A stretch of 25,958 nt of DNA. Source: an uncultured Verrucomicrobiales bacterium. Lineage in GTDB: Bacteria > Verrucomicrobiota > Verrucomicrobiae > Limisphaerales > CANJSG01. Positions 7,353 to 15,849 of the stretch are shown here, piece by piece. The notes under the pieces were generated by a model. The model had not been told where the DNA came from. It searched no databases and saw only the letters and a list, made by a program, of their open reading frames with translations. A program made the position numbers and the translations under genes. How positions within the stretch are numbered: position 1 is the stretch's first letter; every line of letters begins with the position of its first letter. The stretch spans positions 1 through 25,958 of the forward strand of contig CAMLMI010000022.1 of assembly GCA_946480965.1 (NCBI GenBank), given 5' to 3'.

Positions 7353-8648
7353 ATGAATTCACTGCGCCACACCGACGCCGGGTTCGCCGCGAAAGCCGAA
7401 GCCCTTGCGGGAGATTCCAGCCTCTTCGATCCCGTGATCGAGGAACGCACGCGCGCCATCGTCCACGCGGTGCGGGATCGCGGCGATGCGGCGCTGGTGG
7501 AATTGACCGAGCGCTTCGACGGCGCGGTGCTGTCGCCCGAACAGTTCGCCGTGACGTCGGCGGAGTTCATGGCGGCGTCACTCCAGGCCGATGAGGATTT
7601 CCGCAAGGCTGTGGCCGATGCGTCGAAGAACATCGCCAAGTTCGCCCAGCGCAGCCGGCGCAAGGCGTGGTCCATGAAGAACAGCCACGGAGCGACGGTG
7701 GGCGAGAAGTTCGACGCGTTCGAGCGGGTCGGGCTCTACATTCCGGGCGGCACCGCGCCGCTGGCCTCGACCGCGCTGATGACCATCACGCTGGCCAAGG
7801 TGGCCGGTTGCCGCGAGATCGTGGTCTGCACGCCGTGCGGCAAGGACGGCGGGATCAATCCCGCGCTGCTCTTCGCGGTGCGCGCGGCCGGAGCGACGGA
7901 GATCTATCGCATCGGCGGAGCGCAGGCCATCGCGGCGATGGCGCTAGGCACCGAAACGATCCGGCCGGTGCAGAAAGTTTTCGGGCCGGGCAACGCCTAC
8001 GTGGTCGCGGCCAAGCGGCTGCTCTTCGGCCATGTCGCGGTCGATCTGCTGCCGGGGCCGAGCGAGGTGCTGGTCTTGGCGGACGATTCGGCCGATCCGG
8101 CCTTCATCGCGGCGGATCTGTTGGCCCAGGCGGAACACGGCTCCGGCCACGAGCGGGTCTGGTTCCTCACGCCTTCGGCCAAGCTGTTGAAGGCGGTGGA
8201 GAAGGAAGTGGCGAAGCAGTTGCCCAAGCGGGCGCGGCGCGAATTCATCGAGAAGGCACTGGCCAACAACGGCTGGTTGATCCTGGTGAAGGACCTGGCG
8301 CAGGGCGTCGCCCTGACCAACCGCCTCGCGCCGGAGCATTGCGAGATCATGACGAAGCAGGCGCGCAAGCTGTCCGAGCAGATCACGACGGCGGGCGCGA
8401 TCTTCCTCGGGAACCAGTCGCCGACGGTGCTGGGCGATTATGTGGCGGGACCGAGCCACACCTTGCCGACAGGCGGGGCGGGCTGGTCGTTCGCGGGCCT
8501 GACGGTGGACCAGTTCCAGCGCCGGACCAGCGTGGTGGAATACTCGGCGGGCGCGTTGAAGAAGGCGTTGCCGGCGGTGCGGAAGTTCGCCGAGCTCGAA
8601 GGCCTCGACGCCCACGGGCGCTCGGCGGAGATCCGCGTGAAGAAGTAG
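7353..8648 (+). CDS. hisD: Histidinol dehydrogenase
   Basis: HisD catalyses the last two steps of histidine biosynthesis, oxidising L-histidinol to L-histidine with two NAD+ and a zinc ion in the cytoplasm. The 431-residue length is normal for the family. Family signatures are clear: YIPGGTAPLASTALMT (129-144), FGPGNAYV (210-217), DLLPGPSE (231-238). Residues matching the known active site are present: zinc ligands Q259, H262, D362 and H421, and the catalytic pair E328-H329 in PEH. ATG 7353 was chosen because the protein begins there with normal family length; the frame is open upstream but that part overlaps the opposite-strand gene. It is monocistronic here; other his genes are not in the window. 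A strong hairpin terminator follows. Confidence 0.97.
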   Translation: MNSLRHTDAGFAAKAEALAGDSSLFDPVIEERTRAIVHAVRDRGDAALVELTERFDGAVLSPEQFAVTSAEFMAASLQADEDFRKAVADASKNIAKFAQRSRRKAWSMKNSHGATVGEKFDAFERVGLYIPGGTAPLASTALMTITLAKVAGCREIVVCTPCGKDGGINPALLFAVRAAGATEIYRIGGAQAIAAMALGTETIRPVQKVFGPGNAYVVAAKRLLFGHVAVDLLPGPSEVLVLADDSADPAFIAADLLAQAEHGSGHERVWFLTPSAKLLKAVEKEVAKQLPKRARREFIEKALANNGWLILVKDLAQGVALTNRLAPEHCEIMTKQARKLSEQITTAGAIFLGNQSPTVLGDYVAGPSHTLPTGGAGWSFAGLTVDQFQRRTSVVEYSAGALKKALPAVRKFAELEGLDAHGRSAEIRVKK

Positions 8649-8662
8649 GCTTGTGGAAAAGC

Positions 8663-8698
8663 AAACCGCCCGGTCGAAGCGATTCGGCCGGGCGGTTT
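8663..8698. terminator. Bidirectional intrinsic terminator between hisD and the DUF2071 gene
   Basis: Perfect 11-bp arms AAACCGCCCGG (8663-8673) and CCGGGCGGTTT (8688-8698) are followed by CG and TTTTT on the plus strand. On the minus strand the stem runs into GCTTTTCC. It lies between two convergent stops and probably serves both genes. Confidence 0.85.
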
Positions 8699-8715
8699 CG
8701 TTTTTGGTCTTCCGA

Positions 8716-9465
8716 TCAGGAAACCGGTTTCAACGGGAAGAACTCGGTCTTGGCGCCCGGCGAGTAGAGCACGTGGGTCGGCGGTTTGGCGAAGGGGGTG
8801 GAGCCGTTCCAGCGCAACGGAGCCTGCTGCCAATCGCCCACATCGGGCTTCGCGAAGGCGTAGGGCGCGTGGTGGATCTGCGAGGCGAAGAGCTGCTGGC
8901 GCTTCCGGTTGGCGGTGAAAAGCAGATGGCGCTCGGTCAGGAAGAACTCCAACGAGTCCTGGGCCGGGGCGGTGGGAAGATCGTCGCGGATGCGGAAGAA
9001 GATCTTCTCCTGATGCTGCTCGCCCTTGCGGATCGCGAGAAAGGTGAGCTTCTTGCCAATGCGCTGGAATTCGGTGATCGCGGGCTGGTAGTTGGCTTTG
9101 AGACGGGAACGGCCGGCGTTGACCGCGAGGGAATTGGCGGTGTCCACGGAGAAGAACCAGATGCCGGGGCGACCCTGGTCGTCGAACACGTAGGTGCGGA
9201 CCTGAAGCTCCACGCCGGAGGACAGGAAGGGGATCGGCGGCATCCAGCCCAGCCGCAGGCCGGTGAAGCGTTGCGGCACGATACCCACCCAGGCCTGGCC
9301 CTTGAAGGTATCGACGTGCAGCCCGGCGGGGAGGGTTTCCTGGACCGCCTCGGCGGGGCAGGACCAGTGCATCCAGAGGATGTCGTGGCAATGCTGCACC
9401 AACGTGGGGCTCTCCTGGGGGCGTTCCCTCAGGGCGAGGCGAGCTTCCGTTGTCGGTAATTTCAT
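8716..9465 (-). CDS. DUF2071 (YqjF-like) family protein
   Basis: The 249-residue protein resembles the DUF2071/YqjF family, whose fold is related to acetoacetate decarboxylase but whose reaction is not established. Features supporting this are the opening HCHDILWMHWSCPAEAVQETLP (starting near 25, written here only as landmark pieces: WMHW, then PAGLHVDTF), AWVGIVPQRFTGLR, the ELQVRTYVFDDQGRPGIWFF strand pair, and the SLAVNAGRSRLKANY helix-strand segment. No signal peptide or membrane helix is visible, so it is probably cytoplasmic. I chose ATG 9465 because family similarity starts soon after it; the open frame extends further upstream without family character. A TTGAAT-17-TACAAC promoter candidate lies immediately before it. 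It is convergent with hisD. Confidence 0.85.
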   Translation of the reverse strand: MKLPTTEARLALRERPQESPTLVQHCHDILWMHWSCPAEAVQETLPAGLHVDTFKGQAWVGIVPQRFTGLRLGWMPPIPFLSSGVELQVRTYVFDDQGRPGIWFFSVDTANSLAVNAGRSRLKANYQPAITEFQRIGKKLTFLAIRKGEQHQEKIFFRIRDDLPTAPAQDSLEFFLTERHLLFTANRKRQQLFASQIHHAPYAFAKPDVGDWQQAPLRWNGSTPFAKPPTHVLYSPGAKTEFFPLKPVS

Positions 9466-9477
9466 GGCAGGCCGGGA

Positions 9478-9506
9478 GTTGTAGGGACCGCCGGAAGCGG
9501 ATTCAA
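9478..9506 (-). promoter_or_regulatory. Putative promoter of the DUF2071 gene
   Basis: On the minus strand TTGAAT (9501-9506), a 17-base spacer and TACAAC (9478-9483) end 12 bases before the ATG at 9465, implying a leader of only about 6 bases and no ribosome binding site. The box supports ATG 9465 over the longer open frame. Confidence 0.45.
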
Positions 9507-9593
9507 CTCCGGTCTTGGGCGGTTGGTCCAAAACGGTTCCGGGATGGACGGGGGAGTCGGGCATGGCGGCGATGGGCGGCGCGGCTCTCGGGT

Positions 9594-10865
9594 TCAGGCA
9601 CCGACCGTGGCGCGGTCTTCCTGGGCCTGGGCTTCGGCGAGATCCTTCTCGTGTTTAACCCGGGCGGCCTCGATGTCGTATTGGTCGTTGTCCGGGTGGG
9701 ACGGATTCAAAGGGGAGATCGCGCGCAGCTTGGCGATGATCGGGGGCAGGGTCTTGATCAGGTGATCGACCTCCTCCTCGGTGTTGTAGAGGCCGAGGCT
9801 GAAGCGGACCGAACCGCGCGCCCGCATCGGGGAAATGCCCATCGCGCTGAGCACATGCGAGGGATCGAGCGATCCCGTGGTGCAGGCGGAACCGGAGCTG
9901 GCACAGATGCCCTCCCTGTCCAGCAGGAGCAGGATCGCCTCGGCCTCCACGAACTCGAAGCAGATGTTCGTGGTGTTCGGCAGGCGGGGCTCCTTCGCGC
10001 CGTTGCGGATGGTGTTGGGGATGTTCGTGAGGATGAAGTTCTCCAGCTTGTCGCGCAGGGCGCGGACGCGGGTGTTCTCCTCCTCCAAGGTGGCCATCGC
10101 CAGTTCCGCCGCGCGGCCGAAGGCGACTATGTTGGCCACGTTCTCGGTGCCGCCGCGCTTGCCGCGTTCTTGGTGTCCGCCGATGACGTAGGGCTGATAC
10201 TTGGTCCGGCGCTTGACGTAGAGCAGGCCGATGCCTTTCGGGGCGTGCAGCTTGTGGGCGGAGAGGCTGAGGAAATCCACGCCCAGCGCCTTCACGTCGA
10301 TCTTGAGCTTGCCCGGGGTCTGCACGGCGTCGGTGTGGCAAAGCACGCCCTTGCTGCGGCAGATGGCGGCGATCTCCTCGATGGGGAAGACGACGCCCGT
10401 CTCGTTGTTGGCCCACATGATCGAGACGATGGCGGTGTCGGGCCGGATGGACTTGTCCAGGAGGCCCAGGTCGAGGTGGCCGTCGGAATCGACCGGAAGG
10501 TAGGTGACCTCGTAGCCGCGCTTCTGGAGATAGTCGCCGAAGTTGATGTTGGCCGAATGCTCCACCGCCGTGGTGATGACGTGCTTCTTGCCGGGATTGG
10601 TCAGGAGGGCGCTGTGGATGGCGGAGTTGTTCGACTCGGTGCCGCAACTGGTGAAGGTGATCTCCTTCGGGTCGGCGTTGATGAGGGCGGCGACCTTTTC
10701 GCGGGCCTTTTCCACGTGCCCATGCACCTGCGCACCAAAGGCGTAGGCGCTGGAGGGGTTGCCCCACATCTCGCGCAGGAACGGGATCATGGCATCCACG
10801 ACCTCGGGCGCGATCCGGGTGGTGGCGTTGTTGTCGAAATAATAGACCTTCTGGGGCTCGCTCAT
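9594..10865 (-). CDS. Cysteine desulfurase, IscS/NifS type
   Basis: This PLP enzyme removes sulfur from L-cysteine, giving alanine and a protein-bound persulfide used for Fe-S clusters and thiolation. Numbered from ATG 10865, the 423-residue protein has YYFDNNATT (8-16), the substrate/PLP histidine H103 in VEHSAN, D179 and Q182 around the cofactor, the Schiff-base lysine K205 in SAHKLHAPKG, and the catalytic loop SSGSACTTGSLDPSHV with C328. These numbers nearly match E. coli IscS. The last ~35 residues are a charged extension (ending KHEKDLAEAQAQEDRATVGA). No iscU, sufB or regulator gene is adjacent, so the exact role (isc, nif or tRNA thiolation) is not decided by context. ATG 10865 is preferred over an in-frame codon 30 bases upstream because the fold starts directly after it. 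Confidence 0.93.
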   Translation of the reverse strand: MSEPQKVYYFDNNATTRIAPEVVDAMIPFLREMWGNPSSAYAFGAQVHGHVEKAREKVAALINADPKEITFTSCGTESNNSAIHSALLTNPGKKHVITTAVEHSANINFGDYLQKRGYEVTYLPVDSDGHLDLGLLDKSIRPDTAIVSIMWANNETGVVFPIEEIAAICRSKGVLCHTDAVQTPGKLKIDVKALGVDFLSLSAHKLHAPKGIGLLYVKRRTKYQPYVIGGHQERGKRGGTENVANIVAFGRAAELAMATLEEENTRVRALRDKLENFILTNIPNTIRNGAKEPRLPNTTNICFEFVEAEAILLLLDREGICASSGSACTTGSLDPSHVLSAMGISPMRARGSVRFSLGLYNTEEEVDHLIKTLPPIIAKLRAISPLNPSHPDNDQYDIEAARVKHEKDLAEAQAQEDRATVGA

Positions 10866-10909
10866 AGCTACGGGTTCAGGAATCCGGACGGACAAAAATC
10901 AGTTCGACC

Positions 10910-10937
10910 ACCATAGGTTTGCCCGACGGCGGTGCAA
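10910..10937 (-). promoter_or_regulatory. Putative promoter of the cysteine desulfurase gene
   Basis: On the minus strand TTGCAC (10932-10937), a 16-base spacer and TATGGT (10910-10915) lie 44 bases before the ATG at 10865. This is among the best sigma-70-like matches in the window. Confidence 0.5.
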
Positions 10938-11027
10938 GTCCGCGATTGGGCCGGGGCGTGCAGCCAGGCCTTTTGGGCGGCTCCGGGGCGGTCCGGGCGA
11001 GAGCAGCGATTGTTTCAGAAATCCCCC

Positions 11028-11056
11028 TTGCACTCGATTGGGGCGATTGCTACGGT
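11028..11056 (+). promoter_or_regulatory. Putative promoter of rpmI-rplT
   Basis: TTGCAC (11028-11033), a 17-base spacer and TACGGT (11051-11056) predict a start near 11063 and a leader of about 27 bases. The leader seems too short for the L20-binding structures known from enterobacteria. A similar CTACGGTC core precedes pheS. An AAAGG sequence lies about 11 bases before the rpmI ATG. Confidence 0.5.
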
Positions 11057-11089
11057 CCGCGCTCCTTTTCAAACAAAGGCCAAATTTTT

Positions 11090-11299
11090 ATGCGTCGTCC
11101 CAAAGGTATCAAAACCAAGAAGTCGGTGGCCAAGCGGGTCAAGATCACCGGCACCGGCAAGGTTCTCCGTTCCAAGGCGGGTCGGCGCCACCTGCTCCAG
11201 GGCAAGAGCTCGAAGCGTCGGCGCAGCCTCGGCAAGCGCGTGCTGCTCGACAAGACCGACACCTACAAGATCCTCCAGAGCCTGCCGTTCACCCGCTGA
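11090..11299 (+). CDS. rpmI: 50S ribosomal protein L35
   Basis: The 69-residue, strongly basic protein matches bacterial L35: it has the KTKKSVAKRVKITGTGKVLR opening, followed by AGRRHLLQGKSSKRRRSLGK and a short helical tail. L35 is a small late-assembling component of the 50S subunit. ATG 11090 gives the normal family length; the frame is open further upstream but overlaps the promoter. It is followed after 38 bases by rplT, the usual order. The gene for IF3 (infC), which usually precedes it, is not upstream. Confidence 0.95.
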   Translation: MRRPKGIKTKKSVAKRVKITGTGKVLRSKAGRRHLLQGKSSKRRRSLGKRVLLDKTDTYKILQSLPFTR

Positions 11300-11337
11300 A
11301 CCCCGGCGACGATCCCCATCCCCATTTCCACTGACCT

Positions 11338-11718
11338 ATGCGTGTTACCAATTCTCCCGCTTCACGGGCCCGTCGCAAGAGAGTGTTGCAGGCGGCCAAG
11401 GGCTACCGGATGCGCCGGTCGAAGCTCTACCGCTACGCCGCCGACGCCGTTGACCACGGCCGCCAATACGCCTACCGCGACCGCAAGGTGAAGAAACGCA
11501 CCTTCCGCTACCTCTGGCAGATCCGCATCAACTCCGCCGCCCGCGCCGCCGGCATCACCTACAGCCGCTTCATGGAAGGCCTGAAGGCCGCCAAGGTCGG
11601 TCTCGACCGCAAGGTCCTCGCCGACATCGCCGCGCAGGACGCCGCCGCGTTCGCCGAGCTGGTCACGGCCGCCAAGAACGCCCTCCAGGCCAAGACGGCC
11701 GCTGCGGCCAAGGCCTAA
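11338..11718 (+). CDS. rplT: 50S ribosomal protein L20
   Basis: The 126-residue basic protein matches L20, which binds 23S rRNA early in 50S assembly. Landmarks are [57 protein letters not shown] and [20 protein letters not shown]. The first residues ([15 protein letters not shown]) differ from the common MPRVKRG opening, and an Ala/Lys tail adds a few residues. It is cotranscribed with rpmI and ends at a strong UUCG-loop terminator. Confidence 0.96.
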   Translation: MRVTNSPASRARRKRVLQAAKGYRMRRSKLYRYAADAVDHGRQYAYRDRKVKKRTFRYLWQIRINSAARAAGITYSRFMEGLKAAKVGLDRKVLADIAAQDAAAFAELVTAAKNALQAKTAAAAKA

Positions 11719-11743
11719 GCGATCCCAAGTTCGTTTTCCCCAA

Positions 11744-11771
11744 GCCGCCCGGTTCGCCGGGCGGCTTTTTT
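11744..11771 (+). terminator. Intrinsic terminator of rpmI-rplT
   Basis: Perfect 9-bp GC-rich arms GCCGCCCGG (11744-11752) and CCGGGCGGC (11757-11765) enclose a TTCG tetraloop and are followed by six T residues (11766-11771), 26 bases after the rplT stop. Confidence 0.92.
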
Positions 11772-11911
11772 GCTGGCCGGGGAGGCCTGCGAAGCGTGGC
11801 CCGCTCCGTCGGCGGGGCGGCGTTCTGCTTTGGGACGCCGAATTGCTGATCTCGAATTCCGGATGGCTGGGACTTGGCCGGGCTCACGGTCGTGACCACC
11901 CGCGCTCCTGA

Positions 11912-14900
11912 TCACCTCTTCGCCGATTCCGAGGCGGCTTCAAGCACGTCGTGGACGGTCTGGACGATGGTCGCGTAGTCCAGCGGCTTGTCCAAAACCT
12001 TGGCGATATTGGGCGTGGCCGAGAGCCGGGCGAGGGCGTCGCCGCCGAAACCGGTGGCGAGGATGACAGGCAGGCGCGGATTCAGGGCGGCGATTTCCCG
12101 CGCCAGGTCCAGTCCGGTGAGTCCGGGCATGGTCAGGTCCGTGAAGACGAGGGCAAAGGACTCCGGGGCCGACTGGAAGAGCTTCAACGCTTCGCGGGCA
12201 TCGCCCTGGGCCAACACTTCGTAGCCGGCGCGGGTCAGAACGACGGAGAGCACCTTGGCGATGGCCGGTTCGTCGTCCACCACCAGGATGCGCTGACCGG
12301 AGCCGCGCGGGGCGGCCGGTGCTTTTACGGCCGGGGCGGCAACGGCGTGTTCGGCGGCGGCGGGCAGATAGATGTCGAAGGTCGTGCCCCGGCCCACCTC
12401 GCTCCGCACCTGGATCGCGCCTTCGTGGGTTTTCACGACGCCGTGGACGACGGCGAGTCCCAGCCCGGTGCCTTGGCCGGGGCCCTTGGTGGTGAAAAAC
12501 GGGTCGTAGATCCGGTCCAGCGTTTCCTTGGGAATGCCGCAGCCGGTGTCCTGCACCCTGATCCGGGCATGGAGACCGGGGCGCAGTTCGGGAATGGCCT
12601 TGGCCGAAGCGGCGTCGAGATCCACGGCGTCCAAGGCCAGGCGCAAGACGCCCGACTGGCCGCGCATGGCGTGTTCGGCGTTGGTGCCGAGGTTCATCAG
12701 CAACTGGTGCAACTGCGTGGTGTCGGCCAGGACGGGCGGCGTTTCGGGCGCGATCCGGCATTCGATCTGAATGCTGCTGGGGATGGCGGCGCGCAGGAGG
12801 CGGACGGTTTCCTCCACCACGCTGTCGAGGCGGACGACGCGGCGCTCCTGCTGGCGCTGGCGGCTGAAGGCGAGGATCTGCTGGACGAGGTTCTTGGCCC
12901 GGTCGGACGCGGTGAGGATGTGGTGGAGATGGGATTTGAGCTCGGGCTGCTGTCGGGCCTCGTCGATGGCCAACTGGGCGGAGGGGATGATGATGGCGAG
13001 GATGTTGTTGAAGTCGTGTGCGATGCCCCCGGCGAGGGTGCCGATGGCCTCCATCTTCTGGGACTGGCGCAACTGGTCCTCCAGCTTGTGCTGCTCGGCC
13101 TCCGCGAGCTTCCGTTCCGCGATCTCGTGCTCCAACGACTGGTTCGTCCGTGTGAGTTCGGCCGTTCGCTCGGCCACGCGCTCCTCGAGGAACTGCCGGG
13201 CGGCCTGGAGCTCCTCCTCGGTGCGGCGGCGCACCTCGATCTCGCGCCGGAGCGCGACGTTGCTGGCGTGCATCGCGCGGGTGCGGGCGAGGCCGAACCA
13301 AGCGAGGGCGCCGATGACCGCCGCCAAGGCCGCGAGCGCCGGGGTGAACCAGACGCGCTGCTGGAGCGGGGTGGGCAACACGGTGAACGAAAACAGGGCC
13401 GGCGTCGGATCGATCTGGCCGTCGGAATCGCGGGCCCGGACCTCCAGCGCGTGGCGGCCGGGGGAGAGGGCCGGGATGCGCACCGATCCATTCTGGGCAG
13501 CGGTGAAGGGGCTCCATTCGCCCGGACCGATCCGCCAAGAGAAGCGGAAGCCGAGAGCCGAAGGGGTGGAGAAGCGCCGCTGGCCGAGGAAGCTGACCGG
13601 CAGTTCGCCGCCCGAGCGGACTTCCGCCACGGACGCGGAGATCCGCGTGTCCGGCGGCGTTTGGCCGGGGCGATAGCGCAGCACGCCGTCCGAAGTGCTG
13701 ATCCACAGGTCGCCTTCGGTTTCGACCGCCGCGCCGCTCATCTGCAGCTCCCCGGGCAAGGGCAGGAAGTCGGTCTCCAGCGATCCCGGACGATGCCGCA
13801 CATGGATGCCGCGCGCAGCCAAGAGATGGGTCGCGCCCCCGGCTTGGGAGGTGCGGGCCTCGGTGAAGTCGCCGTATTGCACCTTCCAGCCCCCGGCGAG
13901 GGTGAACAGTGCGCAGCCGCTGCGCCCGGCCCTTCCCCCTGTGAAGCGGACGAGGAATTCGTCCCGCGTGACGACCGGCACATGGAAGCCCGTGTCGGGA
14001 AAGGCCGTGACCTGCTTCCAGGGGCCCAGCGGCGTCTCGGCGGAATACAGCCCCGGATAACCGGCCAGCCAATACAGGCCCGCCCCGGCCGACATGGTGG
14101 GATACGTGATCGGCGGCGCGTTGGTCTGCGGATACCAGACCAGCCCAAGGTCGGAGACGTGGACGATCTCGTTGGTCACTTGCCCCTTGGGCTGGAGCAC
14201 GGTCCAGAATCCGCCGTCGGGATCGGGATCGGCGGCGGCGATGTGGCGGAGACGGAGTTCCTCGGAAGCGACGGCCCGGGACGCGCCGCCCACGATGCGT
14301 TCGATCCGGCCTTCGCCCTGCGCATCGTCGCCCACGAGCCAGAACCCGCCCTGCGCGTCCACCAGGGCCTCCTTGATGGCCGCCATCCGGCTTTCCACGG
14401 GGGTGAAGCGTTCGGGATCGAGCGGGTCCGTCGTGCCGATCTGGCCGTCGGACTCCCGGCGGGCCAACGCGGTTCCGTCGGACGAAACGGCGAGCAGTCC
14501 GCCCAGCTTGGAGGGGCGCAGCGTGTTGGTCTCCCCGATCCAGACCTCGTCGCCGGAATGGAACCAGGTGCGGCCCCGGTTGTCCGTGAAGCGGGGCGGA
14601 GGCAGCTCCGGATAGAGGGACCAGGCGCTGCCCGTGCGGTAGTCCCAGCGCAGCGTCACACCCGTGCCCACGCACCAGATCGCGCCGTCCGGCGCTTGGC
14701 GCAGGGCATAGAGCCGGTCGCCCGGATGGCTGGGGATGTTGGCCGATCGGCGGACGAACCGCGCTCCGTCCCACACGGAGAACCAGATCAGCCCGCGCGT
14801 CAGGTTCTGCTCCACGCCGATCAGTTCCCCGTCGGCGGTCGTGCCGATGGCTTGGGTGGAATCCCCGACCGCGCGCCAATGCCCCTGGGCCAATCGGAGC

Positions 14901-15649
14901 AACTGATACTCCCCTTGGGCGAAGACCGTTCCGTCCGGCGTTTCCGCCATGTGCAGCACGCACGGCTCGATCTCGTAACCTCCCTCGGCCGGTTCGTGCC
15001 ACCGCCCGTCCCGCCATTGTCTCCACCCGCGCGGCGTGAGCGCGAACCGCTGCCCGGCGCCGGTCTGGAAGGAGCCGATCACGTAGTCCATCGGCAGGCC
15101 CTCGGGCTGGCGATAGGTTGTCCAGGCTCCTTCCTTCAGCCGGGTCAATCCGCCGGGCTGTTCGGTCGTTTCCGGCCACTGGTCGCAGCTGAACCACAGC
15201 GCGCCCTCCGCGTCCTCGCGGATCTCCCGCACGTTGCGGTTGGCCAGATGCCGGTCGGAACCGCGCGGGTCGTAGCGCTTCGCCACGGGATCGAACACGC
15301 CCGCCCCGGCATCGGACCCGACCCAGAGTTCGCCGGACCTTGCCACCAGCACGCAGCGGACGAAGGCGCTGGGCAATCCCTGGTCCGGGCCGAACCGTTC
15401 CCACACGTGCCCGTCGAACCGCCGGAGCCCGTCGGCGGCGGCCAGCCAGACCGTGCCGTCCGGGCTAAAGGCGATGTCGAACACGCGCTGCGAGGCCAGC
15501 CCGGCCTCCGCCGTGTAGGAGGTAATCTGCCACGGCCGGTCGAACGCCGGTTCGTCATGGGACACCTCTTCCGGATGCGCCGGGGCCGATCCGGCGCCCA
15601 GCCAGCACGAAAGCACGAGAAGAAGCGCGGTTCTGAACGGGGACTTCAA
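11912..15649 (-). CDS. Hybrid sensor histidine kinase/response regulator with propeller sensor domain
   Basis: Numbered from TTG 15649, the 1245-residue protein begins with a signal peptide (about 1-25, ending APAHP). A long two-component-regulator beta-propeller-type sensor follows (about 30-680, with repeats such as GTVWLAAADGLRRFDG and GELWVGSDAGAGVFD), then a Y_Y_Y-type domain (about 690-755), one membrane helix (about 763-783) and a coiled coil. The HisKA domain has phosphoacceptor H878 in GGIAHDFNN. The ATPase domain shows an N box (NLGTNAEHAM), DTGCGIP and GQGTGLGLAV. A C-terminal receiver (about 1119-1240) has ILVVDDEP and phosphoacceptor D1171 in FTDLTMPG. There is no DNA-binding output domain, so phosphate is probably passed to another regulator. 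TTG is preferred because it gives a normal signal peptide; a GTG at 15781 is the alternative. It separates rplT from pheS on the opposite strand. Confidence 0.92.
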   Translation of the reverse strand: MKSPFRTALLLVLSCWLGAGSAPAHPEEVSHDEPAFDRPWQITSYTAEAGLASQRVFDIAFSPDGTVWLAAADGLRRFDGHVWERFGPDQGLPSAFVRCVLVARSGELWVGSDAGAGVFDPVAKRYDPRGSDRHLANRNVREIREDAEGALWFSCDQWPETTEQPGGLTRLKEGAWTTYRQPEGLPMDYVIGSFQTGAGQRFALTPRGWRQWRDGRWHEPAEGGYEIEPCVLHMAETPDGTVFAQGEYQLLRLAQGHWRAVGDSTQAIGTTADGELIGVEQNLTRGLIWFSVWDGARFVRRSANIPSHPGDRLYALRQAPDGAIWCVGTGVTLRWDYRTGSAWSLYPELPPPRFTDNRGRTWFHSGDEVWIGETNTLRPSKLGGLLAVSSDGTALARRESDGQIGTTDPLDPERFTPVESRMAAIKEALVDAQGGFWLVGDDAQGEGRIERIVGGASRAVASEELRLRHIAAADPDPDGGFWTVLQPKGQVTNEIVHVSDLGLVWYPQTNAPPITYPTMSAGAGLYWLAGYPGLYSAETPLGPWKQVTAFPDTGFHVPVVTRDEFLVRFTGGRAGRSGCALFTLAGGWKVQYGDFTEARTSQAGGATHLLAARGIHVRHRPGSLETDFLPLPGELQMSGAAVETEGDLWISTSDGVLRYRPGQTPPDTRISASVAEVRSGGELPVSFLGQRRFSTPSALGFRFSWRIGPGEWSPFTAAQNGSVRIPALSPGRHALEVRARDSDGQIDPTPALFSFTVLPTPLQQRVWFTPALAALAAVIGALAWFGLARTRAMHASNVALRREIEVRRRTEEELQAARQFLEERVAERTAELTRTNQSLEHEIAERKLAEAEQHKLEDQLRQSQKMEAIGTLAGGIAHDFNNILAIIIPSAQLAIDEARQQPELKSHLHHILTASDRAKNLVQQILAFSRQRQQERRVVRLDSVVEETVRLLRAAIPSSIQIECRIAPETPPVLADTTQLHQLLMNLGTNAEHAMRGQSGVLRLALDAVDLDAASAKAIPELRPGLHARIRVQDTGCGIPKETLDRIYDPFFTTKGPGQGTGLGLAVVHGVVKTHEGAIQVRSEVGRGTTFDIYLPAAAEHAVAAPAVKAPAAPRGSGQRILVVDDEPAIAKVLSVVLTRAGYEVLAQGDAREALKLFQSAPESFALVFTDLTMPGLTGLDLAREIAALNPRLPVILATGFGGDALARLSATPNIAKVLDKPLDYATIVQTVHDVLEAASESAKR

Positions 15650-15828
15650 AGGGCGGATGGGACGACGGACGACGGCCCGCTCCGGAACGCTCCGGGCGGG
15701 GCCGACATGCTGGAAAGCGAAACGGACACGGTCATGCAACAATGGTTGTCGGAAAAACTCTCCCGCTTCTTGACCGGACACAAGCGGCCAGAAGCCCCTT
15801 TTCTCTGTCCATCCCCCGGGGCGTTTCC

Positions 15829-15834
15829 TACGGT
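15829..15834 (+). promoter_or_regulatory. Possible -10 box of pheS
   Basis: TACGGT lies 15 bases before the pheS ATG in the context CCTACGGTCTCGCG, which resembles the rpmI -10 region GCTACGGTCCGCG. No convincing -35 hexamer is seen 16-18 bases upstream. If used, the leader would be about 9 bases. Confidence 0.3.
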
Positions 15835-15849
15835 CTCGCGCCTAACGGT

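Noticed and set aside
8663..8698. CRISPR-like or repeat-array interpretation of the repeated hairpins near gene ends.
   Set aside because: The hairpins have different sequences, lie singly after stop codons and have T-runs, so they are terminators. No spaced direct repeats were seen in the window.
10919..11089. Possible longer form of L35.
   Set aside because: L35 is normally about 65 residues; the extension would cover the promoter and has no similarity to L35.
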